Below, piece by piece: positions 18,754 to 28,519 of a DNA stretch of 64,000 bases (position 1 is its first letter; each line of letters starts with the position of its first letter). The stretch lies in the NCBI GenBank assembly GCA_020442165.1, contig JAGRKV010000052.1, positions 84,307 through 148,306 on the forward strand. The letters are read 5' to 3'. A program made the position numbers and the translations under genes. The notes under the pieces are model-generated. The model did not search any database. It saw only the letters and a program-made list of their open reading frames with translations, and was not told the origin of the DNA. The stretch is from Hyphomicrobiaceae bacterium. GTDB taxonomy: Bacteria > Pseudomonadota > Alphaproteobacteria > Rhizobiales > Hyphomicrobiaceae.

Positions 18754-20039
18754 GCCCAGCAAATGCCGACAAGAAATCGGGAGGCCGCAAGGGTGGTGGT
18801 CGCCAGGCCGATACGGACAAGGCGCTGAAGGTGCCGCCATCGGGGGGAGCTTCTTCGCAGCAGGTGGAGCCGGGCGATCGCGATGACGTGGTGTCAGCAG
18901 TGGCCGCGGTTCGCAGTGCTGCCAGTCCGCAGGGCGGATTGCGCCGTCCGGTGGAACACGACCTGCTGCTTGCGGCTATTCCCCATCCGGTTCTGGTCGT
19001 GGCGGAAGAGAACCGCATCGTCTACGGGAATTCCGCAGCTGAGAGCTTCATGTCCTCTGGGCTTTCGATGCTGAAGCGGATGAGCCTCGACGACCTTGTC
19101 GTATTTGGCTGTCCGTTGCTGGCGCTGGTTGAGCAGGTGCGGCGGACGGGCGTTACCATCAACGAATACGGTGTGGAGATTGCCTCTCCACGTTTTGTTG
19201 CGCCCAAGCTTGTCGACGTTTATGGCGGGCCGCTGCAGGAGCAGCCCGGTTACATTTTCCTGATGCTGCAGCAGCGCGCGATGGCACAGATGATCGAGCG
19301 ACAGCTGACGCACCGTGCGGCGGCGCGTTCTGTCTCCGGCATGGCTTCCGTGCTGGCCCATGAGATCAAGAACCCGCTGTCGGGCATTCGTGGTGCTGCT
19401 CAACTCATTGAGCCCTCTCTCGATGACGAGGATCGCGCTCTGGCGCAGCTCATCTGTTCGGAAACGGACCGCATTCGGGATCTGGTGGACCGCATGGAGG
19501 TCTTCGGCGATGAGCGCCCGCTGAAGATGCAGCCGATCAACATCCACGATGTGCTCGACCATGTGCGGCGGCTGCTGGAGACGGGACTGGGGCGTCATGT
19601 CCGGTTTGCGCTCGACTACGATCCTTCGCTGCCGCCGGTGCGCGGCAACCGCGACAAGCTCATTCAGGCGTTCCTCAATCTTTTCAAGAATGCGGTGGAA
19701 GCGGTTGGCGATGACGCCGAGCAGGGTCGGATACTGGTGCAGACAGCGTTTCGTCCTGGCGTGCGGCTGACGGTTCCAGGCACCAACACGAGGATCGCGC
19801 TGCCGCTCATGATCCAGATCGAAGACAACGGGCCAGGCATTCCGGAGCACCTGCGTTCGCAGATTTTTGATCCATTCGTCACGACAAAGCCATCCGGCAC
19901 CGGCCTCGGGCTGGCGCTGGTGGCCAAGATCATCAACGACCACGGCGGCATCATTGAATGCGACAGCGAGTCCGGGCGTACCGTGTTCCGGATACTGCTG
20001 CCGCTGCTGTCGCCTGCGGCGCAGGGCAAATCGGCTTGA
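18750..20039 (+). CDS. ntrB: nitrogen regulation sensor kinase NtrB
   Basis: A 429-residue cytoplasmic histidine kinase. A basic, disordered N-terminus (1-65) longer than usual precedes a PAS-like sensory region (about 70-180). The phosphoacceptor is His204 in [17 protein letters not shown]. The ATPase domain shows [16 protein letters not shown] and G-T-G-L-G-L-A-L-V. In the known system PII signals control its kinase/phosphatase switch toward NtrC. It overlaps dusB by four bases, and ntrC follows after 20 bases. Confidence 0.95.
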   Translation: MSPANADKKSGGRKGGGRQADTDKALKVPPSGGASSQQVEPGDRDDVVSAVAAVRSAASPQGGLRRPVEHDLLLAAIPHPVLVVAEENRIVYGNSAAESFMSSGLSMLKRMSLDDLVVFGCPLLALVEQVRRTGVTINEYGVEIASPRFVAPKLVDVYGGPLQEQPGYIFLMLQQRAMAQMIERQLTHRAAARSVSGMASVLAHEIKNPLSGIRGAAQLIEPSLDDEDRALAQLICSETDRIRDLVDRMEVFGDERPLKMQPINIHDVLDHVRRLLETGLGRHVRFALDYDPSLPPVRGNRDKLIQAFLNLFKNAVEAVGDDAEQGRILVQTAFRPGVRLTVPGTNTRIALPLMIQIEDNGPGIPEHLRSQIFDPFVTTKPSGTGLGLALVAKIINDHGGIIECDSESGRTVFRILLPLLSPAAQGKSA

Positions 20040-20059
20040 CCGGAAAGGCAAGAACGACA

Positions 20060-21508
20060 ATGGCCAGAGGCACAATTCTGATCGCAGATGACGACACCGC
20101 CATCCGCACTGTGCTTAATCAGGCGTTGGCGAGAGCGGGATATGCGCCGCGTGCTACGGGTAATGCGGCAACGCTTTGGCGCTGGGTGAGCCAGGGCGAG
20201 GGCGACGTCGTCATTACCGATGTCGTGATGCCGGACGAAAATGCCTTCGACCTTATCCCGCGCATCAAGAAGCTGCGGCCTGAGCTGCCGATCATTGTCA
20301 TGAGCGCGCAGAATACGCTGATGACGGCGCTGACGGCGGCCGAGAAGGGCGCTTATGAATACCTGCCCAAGCCGTTCGATCTCAGCGAGGTGGTCGCGGT
20401 GGTGGCGCGGGCGCTATCGGAGCCCGGCCGCAAACCGCAGCGCAGCCAGCAGATCGAGAGCGAGGGCGAAGAGCTGCCGCTGATCGGGCGCTCGCATGCC
20501 ATGCAGGAGATCTATCGGGTTCTGGCGCGTTTAACGCAGACCGATCTGACCGTGATGATCTCGGGCGAGAGCGGCACCGGCAAGGAACTGGTGGCGCGTG
20601 TACTCCATGATTACGGCAAGCGCCGTCATGGCCCGTTCGTGCCGATCAACATGGCGGCCATTCCGCGCGAACTGATCGAGAGCGAGCTGTTCGGTCACGA
20701 AAAGGGTGCCTTTACGGGAGCGCAGACGCGTACGCAGGGACGCTTCGAGCAAGCAGAAGGCGGCACTCTTTTTCTTGACGAGATCGGCGATATGCCGCTG
20801 GAGGCACAGACGCGGCTGCTGCGCGTGCTGCAGCAGGGCGAGTACACGACCGTTGGCGGGCGCACTCCGATCAAGACAAACGTACGGATCATCGCGGCAA
20901 CCCATCGCGACCTCAAACAGCAGATTGCGCAGGGGCTTTTCCGCGAAGACCTGTTCTACCGGCTCAATGTCGTACCGCTGCGAATTCCGCCCCTGCGTGA
21001 GCGCCTGGACGATGTCGGTGATCTGGTGCGCTTCTTCCTGCGCACGGCCTCGCGCGAAGGACTGGGCCAGAAGTCAATCGAAACGGGCGCCATCGAGCGG
21101 CTGAAGGCGCACGTATGGCCTGGCAACATTCGCGAGCTTGAGAACTTTGTGCGCCGTCTGGTGGCGCTCTATCCGCAGGATACGCTGACACGCGAAATCA
21201 TCGAACAGGAGCTTGCCGAGCAAACGCCACCTGCGCCGCAGGGTAGTGTCGGAGAGGGCGGCGATCTTTCGGAAATGGTGGAGCGCTATCTGGCTGGGTA
21301 CTTCGCCGGTTTTGGCTCTGAGCTGCCGCCGCCCGGTCTGCACGAGCGCGTCATCCGGCAGGTTGAGCTGCCACTGCTGACGGCTGCACTCGCGGCCACC
21401 CGCGGCAACCAGATCCGGGCGGCTGAGCTTCTAGGTCTCAACCGCAATACGCTGCGTGCCCGCATCAAGGCGCTCGACATCCGCGTCTTCCGCACGCCTG
21501 CACCTTAA
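20060..21508 (+). CDS. ntrC: nitrogen regulation response regulator NtrC
   Basis: A 482-residue sigma54 activator. The receiver domain has the phosphoacceptor Asp54 in V-I-T-D-V-V-M-P. The AAA+ domain has Walker A G-E-S-G-T-G-K-E and the sigma54-contacting loop G-A-F-T-G-A. The C-terminal Fis-type helix-turn-helix contains [13 protein letters not shown]. NtrC activates nitrogen-assimilation promoters when phosphorylated by NtrB. ATG 20060 is used; the upstream frame is inside ntrB. The complete G-A-F-T-G-A contrasts with its paralog NtrX nearby. Confidence 0.96.
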   Translation: MARGTILIADDDTAIRTVLNQALARAGYAPRATGNAATLWRWVSQGEGDVVITDVVMPDENAFDLIPRIKKLRPELPIIVMSAQNTLMTALTAAEKGAYEYLPKPFDLSEVVAVVARALSEPGRKPQRSQQIESEGEELPLIGRSHAMQEIYRVLARLTQTDLTVMISGESGTGKELVARVLHDYGKRRHGPFVPINMAAIPRELIESELFGHEKGAFTGAQTRTQGRFEQAEGGTLFLDEIGDMPLEAQTRLLRVLQQGEYTTVGGRTPIKTNVRIIAATHRDLKQQIAQGLFREDLFYRLNVVPLRIPPLRERLDDVGDLVRFFLRTASREGLGQKSIETGAIERLKAHVWPGNIRELENFVRRLVALYPQDTLTREIIEQELAEQTPPAPQGSVGEGGDLSEMVERYLAGYFAGFGSELPPPGLHERVIRQVELPLLTAALAATRGNQIRAAELLGLNRNTLRARIKALDIRVFRTPAP

Positions 21509-21787
21509 GGAGCCGGCAGGCGGTAGTGTGAATTGACTGGAGCAGGATGTGCGGCGGGGTGTTCTCGCTTGACGGGCTCTTGCCAGCGCGTTACCGGTAT
21601 GAATGTCGCGAAAATGTCACAGTCTTCGGGTTGCTATGATGTCACCCGCTATGGGCGGGCGACCGAACGGCCACGCTCCTCCCCGTCCCCGGTTGGGGGC
21701 ATGGCGCAATACTAAGTGGTTCGGGGGATTATCTTTTCTCAAGGATGGCAGCGTGACTTCGGACGAGCAGCGGGAGAGTGCGTTTCG

Positions 21788-24091
21788 ATGACCTCGGTCG
21801 ATGTGCGCCAAGCCACATCTGGTGCAGCAGATCGCGTTGCAGCCCCGTCATTAGACCCGAGCGAGCGCTCGTTTTGGGTTGGTCTGGTCGTTGTTGTTCT
21901 GTCTCTGATTTCGGCGCTCGCGACCTATCTCATCCTGACCGGACTAACGCCGATCCTGCCGTCCGGCGGCGTCGTATGGACGGCTCTATTCCTCAATGTC
22001 GCGGTTATCATAGCCATGATTGCGGTCATCACCTGGCAGATTGCCGGGTTGTGGCAGGCATGGCGGGCAAAGAGTGCTGGCGCGCGGCTCCATATCCGTA
22101 TCGTTGCCTTGTTCTCACTGATTGCGGCTTTGCCCGCGCTCGTGCTGGCGGTTGCCGCGACGGTGACATTCTCGCGCTCGATTGACAGCTGGTTCACCGG
22201 GCGAGTGCGGGCGCTGATCGAGGACTCGCGCGGGGTCGCCCAGGCCTACGTCGAAGAGCACGGGCAGGTGATCCGCAACGATGTGCTCAACATGGCGCGA
22301 GATCTTGACGCCGCGGCAACCCTTGTTGCGGGTGACAACGAGCAGTTGCGCCGGCTCGTCATTGCGCAAGCGGGGCTTCGCGACCTTCCTTCTGCCTACA
22401 TCATCGACAGTCAGGGCAAGCCGGTCATCACTGCGGTCGAGGATGAACGCATGGCGTTTGCCACGCCGACGCGGGCAGCGCTCGACGAGGTGGAAGCCGG
22501 GCTGGTGCCGCTGTCGATCTCGATGGAGGACATCCGGATCACGGCGATGGCCAAGCTTGCCAGCTACCCGGGCTGGTTTCTCTATGTCAGTCGGCACGTC
22601 AGTCCCAAGGTGCTGACCCATCTGCAGCGCACCGAGCAGAATGCGGCGGAATATACCCGGTTGCGGCAATCGCGCGGCAACCTGAAGTGGGCGCACGCGC
22701 TCATGTACCTGATGATCTCGATGACCGCGATCATGGCCGCAATCTGGGTGGGCCTGTGGTTTGCGGGGAGGTTCGTTGCTCCGATCCGGCGTCTTATCGG
22801 AGCTGCGTCGGAAGTTTCGACGGGCAATCTCAACGTGGTGCTTCCCGAGAAGCGGGGCGAAGGCGATCTGAGGCGTTTGTCGGCGACGTTCAACACCATG
22901 ACACGCGAGTTGAAGCACCAGCGCGATCAGCTCGTCTCTGCCAACGAACAATTGGTGGAACGGCGCCGCTTCATGGAGGCCGTGCTTTCAGGCGTGACCG
23001 CTGGCGTCATCGGTCTGGACAGCGACGGCCGGGTGGAACTCGCAAGCAGGGCGGCGCAGGCACTTCTAGGGCTGGACGAGCGCGAGCTGATCGGGCGGCC
23101 CTTGGGTGAGGCGGTCCCGGCGTTCGCGCCGGCGCTGGAGGGTCAGTCCGACCAGCAACAGAAGTCGGCGCGTTCACCCAATCCCGTCACCATAGAGGTG
23201 GGAGGGAATGAACGGACCTTCGCGGTGCGCGTGACGCATGAGAAGGCTTCGAGCGGCGATGTCGGCATGGTCGTTACCTTCGATGACATTACCGAACTTG
23301 TGACGGCGCAGCGGACGAGCGCATGGGCTGATGTGGCGCGGCGCATCGCGCACGAGATCAAGAACCCGCTGACACCGATCCAGCTTTCGGCCGAGCGCTT
23401 GAAGCGCAAGTATGGCCGCGTCATCCACGAGGATCGGGAAACCTTCGACAAGCTGACAGATACGATCGTGCGGCAAGTGGGCGATCTGAAGAGCATGGTC
23501 GACGAGTTTGCATCATTCGCGCGCATGCCGAAGCCTGAGATGGCGGACGATGATCTGCGTCATGCAGTGCAAGAGCCGGTTCTGCTGTTTCGCGAGGGGC
23601 ATCCCAAGGTGCGCTATCGCGTCGAAGTACCCGATGCGCCCGTGGTCACGAGCTATGACCGGAGGCTGGTCACACAGGCCGTCACAAACCTCGTGAAGAA
23701 TGCCACAGAGTCGGTTGAAAGTTCGACCGATAGTCACGCTGGCGAACCGGACTGGCAGGGATTCGTGGAGGTGCGGGTTGTGGCCGAGGCAAGCCGCGCC
23801 ATTATCGAAGTGATGGACAACGGACCGGGTTTTCCCAAGCAGAACCGCATGCGTCTGCTCGAACCCTATGTTACCACCAAGGGACACAAGGGCACCGGGC
23901 TCGGCCTTGCGATGGTCCACAAGATCACCGAACAGCACGGTGGAGTGCTGCTGCTCGACGATGCACCGGCGACAGCGGAACGCACACAGGGTGCGCGTGT
24001 GCGCATGGTGCTGCCAATTACCAAGACCGCGGCTGAGGGTGTGCGTTCCACCGCGGAGGTTGCCATTCCTTCGGCCGGAGCTGGGACATGA
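21788..24091 (+). CDS. ntrY: membrane sensor histidine kinase NtrY
   Basis: A 767-residue kinase. Two N-terminal membrane helices (about 30-75) plus one near 100-125 precede a periplasmic sensing region. A further helix (about 300-330), a HAMP linker with R-R-L-I-G-A-A-S-E-V, a PAS domain (about 400-500) and the kinase core follow. The phosphoacceptor His lies in [15 protein letters not shown], with N-L-V-K-N-A-T-E-S and G-T-G-L-G-L-A-M-V in the ATPase domain. ATG 21788 is chosen. NtrY with NtrX responds to nitrogen and redox/oxygen cues in several alphaproteobacteria. A 279-base gap separates it from ntrC, so it probably has its own promoter. Confidence 0.94.
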   Translation: MTSVDVRQATSGAADRVAAPSLDPSERSFWVGLVVVVLSLISALATYLILTGLTPILPSGGVVWTALFLNVAVIIAMIAVITWQIAGLWQAWRAKSAGARLHIRIVALFSLIAALPALVLAVAATVTFSRSIDSWFTGRVRALIEDSRGVAQAYVEEHGQVIRNDVLNMARDLDAAATLVAGDNEQLRRLVIAQAGLRDLPSAYIIDSQGKPVITAVEDERMAFATPTRAALDEVEAGLVPLSISMEDIRITAMAKLASYPGWFLYVSRHVSPKVLTHLQRTEQNAAEYTRLRQSRGNLKWAHALMYLMISMTAIMAAIWVGLWFAGRFVAPIRRLIGAASEVSTGNLNVVLPEKRGEGDLRRLSATFNTMTRELKHQRDQLVSANEQLVERRRFMEAVLSGVTAGVIGLDSDGRVELASRAAQALLGLDERELIGRPLGEAVPAFAPALEGQSDQQQKSARSPNPVTIEVGGNERTFAVRVTHEKASSGDVGMVVTFDDITELVTAQRTSAWADVARRIAHEIKNPLTPIQLSAERLKRKYGRVIHEDRETFDKLTDTIVRQVGDLKSMVDEFASFARMPKPEMADDDLRHAVQEPVLLFREGHPKVRYRVEVPDAPVVTSYDRRLVTQAVTNLVKNATESVESSTDSHAGEPDWQGFVEVRVVAEASRAIIEVMDNGPGFPKQNRMRLLEPYVTTKGHKGTGLGLAMVHKITEQHGGVLLLDDAPATAERTQGARVRMVLPITKTAAEGVRSTAEVAIPSAGAGT

Positions 24092-24184
24092 AGCACCCTT
24101 CGGCCGAGATCAGAATTTGCACTCAAAGGTACGATGCGTCCCACCCCCCGGGACAACAAACAAACATGGATAAGGGAGCAATCG

Positions 24185-25603
24185 ATGGCCGCTGACATCC
24201 TGATCGTCGATGACGAGGCCGACATCCGCGACCTCGTGGCGGGCATCCTCGAAGACGAGGGGCACAAGGCACGGCTGGCGCGCGACAGCGACGAAGCACT
24301 ACGCGCGATCGAGGACAGGAGACCCAATCTGGTGATCCTGGATATCTGGCTGCAGGGATCGCGTCTGGATGGTCTTGAAGTGCTGTCGGCAATCAAGGCG
24401 ACCTATCCAGATCTGCCCGTGGTCATCATCTCCGGTCACGGCAACATCGAAACGGCCGTCACCGCGATCCGCCGGGGCGCCTACGACTATATCGAGAAGC
24501 CGTTCAAGGCAGACCGCCTGCTGCTGGTGACGCTGCGTGCGCTCGAAGCATCGCAGCTCAAGCGCGAGGTGAGGGAACTGCGTGAACGCTCGACGGTGTC
24601 GACCGACATGGTCGGGCACTCGGCGGCTATCAACCACCTGCGCGGCCACATCGATCGCGTATCACCGACCAACAGCCGGATTCTCATTCGCGGTGCATCG
24701 GGCACCGGCAAGGAACTCGCCGCGCGCGTCATCCACATGAAGTCGGCGCGCAAGGATGGTCCGTTCGTCGTTCTCAATGCCGCAGCCATGGCACCGGAAC
24801 GGGTGGAAGAGGAGCTGTTCGGCATCGAGGACAGAGCGGGCACGCCGCGCAAGGTGGGTGCGCTTGAGGAATCGCACGGCGGCACGCTCTACATCGATGA
24901 AGTCGCCGACATGCCGATCGAGACGCAAGGCAAGGTGCTGCGGGTGCTCGTTGAGCAGAAGTTCCTGCGCCTCAACGGCAGTCAGAAAGTGGCGGTCGAT
25001 GTCCGCATCATCTCATCGACCAGCCGCGATCTGGAACGCGAGATGCAGGAGGGCCGCTTCCGCGAGGACCTCTACCATCGCCTCAACGTCGTACCATTGC
25101 GGGTGCCGAGCCTGGCGGAACGGCGCGACGACATTCCCGAGCTGATCGAACACTTCGTCAACCAGGTCGCCAACACGTCGGGACTGGCGCCCCGGCGGAT
25201 CGGCGAAGATGCGATTGCCGTGCTGCAGGCGCACGACTGGCCGGGCAATGTGCGAGAGCTTCGCAACAACATCGAGCGTCTGATGATCCTTGCCGGTGGT
25301 GAACCAGGTGCCGTCATCACCGCCGATATGCTGCCTGAGGAAATCGGGTCGAACGTGCCGCTACCGGTCAATGGCGGCGCGGAGCACCTTATGAGCCTAC
25401 CCCTGCGCGAGGCGCGCGAGATCTTCGAACGCGAATACCTGCTGGCCCAAATCAACCGATTTGGTGGAAATATCTCGCGGACGGCGGAATTCGTTGGCAT
25501 GGAACGCTCGGCGCTTCACCGCAAGCTCAGGGCACTGGGTGTTTCCTCCGAGCACCGGGGCGGCGGCGGTGCGCCCAGCGGCCCCATGCCATCCGACAAA
25601 TAA
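24185..25603 (+). CDS. ntrX: response regulator NtrX
   Basis: A 472-residue NtrC-family regulator. The receiver has Asp53 in V-I-L-D-I-W-L-Q-G. The AAA+ domain has a Walker A-like G-A-S-G-T-G-K-E. A C-terminal Fis-like helix-turn-helix ends the protein (I-S-R-T-A-E-F-V-G-M-E-R-S-A-L-H-R-K-L). The sigma54-contact loop G-A-F-T-G-A is missing: after the L-F-G-I-E-D of this region comes R-A-G-T-P-R-K-V-G-A-L-E-E. This is known for alphaproteobacterial NtrX and means it is not expected to activate sigma54 directly. A good Shine-Dalgarno (AAGGGAG) precedes ATG 24185, 94 bases after ntrY. Confidence 0.95.
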   Translation: MAADILIVDDEADIRDLVAGILEDEGHKARLARDSDEALRAIEDRRPNLVILDIWLQGSRLDGLEVLSAIKATYPDLPVVIISGHGNIETAVTAIRRGAYDYIEKPFKADRLLLVTLRALEASQLKREVRELRERSTVSTDMVGHSAAINHLRGHIDRVSPTNSRILIRGASGTGKELAARVIHMKSARKDGPFVVLNAAAMAPERVEEELFGIEDRAGTPRKVGALEESHGGTLYIDEVADMPIETQGKVLRVLVEQKFLRLNGSQKVAVDVRIISSTSRDLEREMQEGRFREDLYHRLNVVPLRVPSLAERRDDIPELIEHFVNQVANTSGLAPRRIGEDAIAVLQAHDWPGNVRELRNNIERLMILAGGEPGAVITADMLPEEIGSNVPLPVNGGAEHLMSLPLREAREIFEREYLLAQINRFGGNISRTAEFVGMERSALHRKLRALGVSSEHRGGGGAPSGPMPSDK

Positions 25604-25698
25604 CGAATGACATTGGTGCTGGAACTGACTGGAGCTGCTCGCGGGGCACTTGACCCGCGGGCTGCGGCGACTGCGACGAAGGCGTTGGCGGTGATGAT

Positions 25699-27075
25699 AT
25701 GAAAGTCATAGTCTGCGGTGCCGGACAGGTCGGCACCGGCATCGCCGAACGACTGTCGAGCGAGGGCAACAATGTTTCCATCGTCGACGCCAGTGCCGAA
25801 CTGGTGCAGCGCGCAAACGACATGCTCGACGTTCGCGCGATCCATGGCAACGCCGCCCATCCTGACATTCTGGAACGGGCAGGTGCGCGCGAAGCCGACA
25901 TGCTGATCGCGGTGACGCTGCACGACGAAGTCAACATGGTTGCGTGTCAGGTGGCGCACACGCTCTTCGATATTCCAACGAAGATCGCGCGGGTGCGCGC
26001 GCAGACCTATCTGGAAAAGGAATACCGGCGGTTGTTCTCACGCGAGGCACTGCCGATCGACTACATCATTTCGCCGGAAATCGAAGTCGGCAACATGATC
26101 CTTCGGCGCCTGCAGCTGCCGGGGGCTTTCGATACGGTTAGCTTTGGTGATGGAAAGATCTCGGTGCTCGGCATTGCGTGCGGGCCGGAATGTCCGGTGC
26201 TCGATACGCCGTTGACGCAGCTGGCGGAACTCTTTCCCGATCTGCCTGCGATAACGGCGGCAATCGTGCGCAAGGGCCGGCTCTTCGTGCCGCACGGGCA
26301 GGATCAGTTGCAGGCGGGCGATGACGCCTATGTCATAACGCCGACCGAGCAGGTGGTGCGGACGCTGCAGATCTTCGGTCACGAGGAGAAGCGGGCGCGG
26401 CGCATCGTCATCGCCGGCGGCGGCAATATCGGACTTTACATTGCGCGGGAGCTCGAAGAGCGCGAGCCCAACATCCGGGTCAAGGTGATCGAAGTGCTGC
26501 GACAGCGCGCGGTGCAGATCGCGGAAAAACTGGAACGCACGGTGGTGCTGCATGGCTCGGCACTGTCGGAAGATGTGCTGCGCGAGGCTGAAATCACGGC
26601 GGCGGATACCTTGGTTGCCGTCACCAATGACGATCAGGTCAATCTGCTGACCTCGGCGCTGGCAAAGCAGCTTGGGTGCCGTACCAATCTGGCTCTGGTC
26701 AATTCGGCCAACTATGCAGGGATGGTGCGCTCGCTGGGCATCGATGCGCAAGTCGACCCGCGTGCCATTACCGTTAGCCGGGTTCTGCAGCATGTGCGGC
26801 GCGGGCGCATTCGCGGCGTGCATTCGGTGCACAATGGTGCGGGCGAGCTGATCGAGGCCGAGGTGCTGGAGACGGCACCAGTTCTCGGCAGGCCGCTGCG
26901 TGATTACAAGAACTCGGAAGGGCTGCGGTTCGGTGCCATTCTGCGTGATGGCAAAGTAATGATGGCGACGGGTGCGACCGAACTGGAGGTCAAGGACCGC
27001 GTCGTCCTGTTTGCCCGGGCCGATCATGTGCGCGAGGTGGAACAGATGTTCCGTGTCAGCCCCGACTACTTCTGA
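25699..27075 (+). CDS. trkA: Trk potassium uptake regulatory protein TrkA
   Basis: A 458-residue peripheral cytoplasmic protein made of two RCK units, each an NAD-binding Rossmann fold followed by a TrkA-C domain. The first dinucleotide motif is C-G-A-G-Q-V-G-T-G-I-A (about residues 5-15) and the second A-G-G-G-N-I-G-L-Y-I-A (about 237-247). It gates TrkH/TrkG potassium transporters, which are not in this window. Its position directly after ntrX is conserved in rhizobia, which suggests co-transcription. Confidence 0.95.
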   Translation: MKVIVCGAGQVGTGIAERLSSEGNNVSIVDASAELVQRANDMLDVRAIHGNAAHPDILERAGAREADMLIAVTLHDEVNMVACQVAHTLFDIPTKIARVRAQTYLEKEYRRLFSREALPIDYIISPEIEVGNMILRRLQLPGAFDTVSFGDGKISVLGIACGPECPVLDTPLTQLAELFPDLPAITAAIVRKGRLFVPHGQDQLQAGDDAYVITPTEQVVRTLQIFGHEEKRARRIVIAGGGNIGLYIARELEEREPNIRVKVIEVLRQRAVQIAEKLERTVVLHGSALSEDVLREAEITAADTLVAVTNDDQVNLLTSALAKQLGCRTNLALVNSANYAGMVRSLGIDAQVDPRAITVSRVLQHVRRGRIRGVHSVHNGAGELIEAEVLETAPVLGRPLRDYKNSEGLRFGAILRDGKVMMATGATELEVKDRVVLFARADHVREVEQMFRVSPDYF

Positions 27076-27136
27076 CACTGGCTCAAGGAAGCTTGTGCGT
27101 GCCGTCGATTGATTGCCGAACCTGCGGAGCCCAACC

Positions 27137-27997
27137 ATGACACGCATCGTCTATGTGAACGGCCGCTACCGGCAATACCGTGATGCGTTTGTGCATGCGG
27201 AGGACCGGGGCTTTCAGTTCGGCGATGCGGTCTATGAGGTCTGCGAGATCTACAATGGCGGTCTGGTCGATCAGGCTCGGCACATGGAGCGGCTGACACG
27301 GTCGCTCGGGGAGCTGGGCATCCGTCCGCCGATGGGGCCTGCGGCATTGCGTCAGGTGATGCGGGAGACAGTGCGGCGCAATCGTGTGGTCAATGGCTTG
27401 CTGTATCTGCAGGTCACGCGCGGGGTGGCTCCGCGGGATTTTGCCATGCCGCCGCACGGCACGCCCTCCACACTGATCTGTCTGGCGCGCCGTGGGGATC
27501 CGGCCCGCTTTGCCGATCAGGCTCAACACGGAATAGCTGTCATCACTGTTCCAGATATTCGCTGGGGGCGCTGCGACATCAAGACGACAATGCTGCTGCC
27601 GGCGGTGCTGGCCAAGGACACCGCCCGCAAGGCCGGCGCGAAAGAGGCCTGGCTCGTCGATCGCGACGGTTTCGTCACGGAAGGTTCCGCCTCCAATGCC
27701 TGGATCGTGACGGCCGATGGCCGGCTGGTGACGCGCGGTTTGGGGCACCAGCTCCTGCCGGGCGTGACCCGGCGGACGGTCATCGACATTCTTGCCCATG
27801 AGGGTCTGGTCCTGGAGGAGCGTGCCTTCACACCCGAGGAGGCGAAATGCGCTCGCGAAGCCTTCATAACCTCGGCCACCAATACCGTCATGCCAGTCAT
27901 CAGTATTGACGGGACAGCCATCGGCAACGGAGCCCCGGGGTCCATCGCACTCCATTTGCGTACGATTTTTCATAGCATTGCGAGTGTGACGAAATAG
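27137..27997 (+). CDS. D-amino-acid aminotransferase-like, class IV PLP enzyme
   Basis: A 286-residue fold-type IV PLP enzyme of the BCAT/DAAT/ADCL family. It has the N-terminal V-N-G-R-Y, R-G-F-Q-F-G-D-A-V-Y-E-V, the Schiff-base Lys149 in R-C-D-I-K-T-T-M-L-L-P, and E-G-S-A-S-N-A-W-I-V for the phosphate cup. Rhizobial genomes carry a gene annotated as D-amino-acid aminotransferase at this place between trkA and hfq, making D-Glu or D-Ala from keto acids. Branched-chain or aminodeoxychorismate specificity cannot be excluded from sequence alone. ATG 27137 is chosen as the family N-terminus. Confidence 0.9.
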   Translation: MTRIVYVNGRYRQYRDAFVHAEDRGFQFGDAVYEVCEIYNGGLVDQARHMERLTRSLGELGIRPPMGPAALRQVMRETVRRNRVVNGLLYLQVTRGVAPRDFAMPPHGTPSTLICLARRGDPARFADQAQHGIAVITVPDIRWGRCDIKTTMLLPAVLAKDTARKAGAKEAWLVDRDGFVTEGSASNAWIVTADGRLVTRGLGHQLLPGVTRRTVIDILAHEGLVLEERAFTPEEAKCAREAFITSATNTVMPVISIDGTAIGNGAPGSIALHLRTIFHSIASVTK

Positions 27998-28220
27998 CCG
28001 ACCGGGTCGCGGAGATCCCGGAGAACAGCCTATGCGTCGTATTGCCTAACCTGGGGATCGTCTTTGGCTTTGATTTCGCTGGACCCGCCGGGCTAGTGTC
28101 GGCGGACCGGTTACGTCAATTGGCTGGCTCGTTGTGACAGCGGAGCGCGACTTCGCTGAGGAAGGGGCTGGCCATTGCTGCGTCGGCTCGGGAATAAAGG
28201 AACAAGGGTGGAAAAAAACG

Positions 28221-28469
28221 ATGGCGGCAGACAGAGTTCAAAGCCTCCAGGATACATTCCTCAACCACGTTCGTAAGAACAAAACCCCTCTGACGATCTT
28301 CCTCATCAATGGTGTGAAGCTGCAGGGCATCGTGACGTGGTTCGACAATTTTTGTGTCCTGCTTAGACGCGACGGGCATTCCCAGCTCGTCTACAAGCAC
28401 GCAATCTCCACGATCATGCCAGGGCAGCCGGTTCATCTGATGGATACGGATCCGGCGGAAGGCAGCTAA
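28221..28469 (+). CDS. hfq: RNA chaperone Hfq
   Basis: An 82-residue Sm-like protein forming a hexamer that pairs small RNAs with mRNAs. The Sm1 motif [20 protein letters not shown] and Sm2 motif [10 protein letters not shown] are intact, with the distal-face residues [14 protein letters not shown] 28221 is the family start; the upstream in-frame extension is untranslated leader. The C-terminal tail is short, as usual in alphaproteobacteria. hflX follows after about 50 bases, the typical hfq-hflX pair. A 223-base leader precedes it. Confidence 0.98.
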   Translation: MAADRVQSLQDTFLNHVRKNKTPLTIFLINGVKLQGIVTWFDNFCVLLRRDGHSQLVYKHAISTIMPGQPVHLMDTDPAEGS

Positions 28470-28519
28470 CGTCTTTCCTGCGAGGACTGGCGCTCATCGA
28501 CAAGAACGCTCCAGACGCC

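Noticed and set aside
24185..25603. Frameshift or damage in ntrX because of the missing G-A-F-T-G-A loop
   Set aside because: The frame is continuous and alphaproteobacterial NtrX proteins are known to lack this loop, so it is a family feature.
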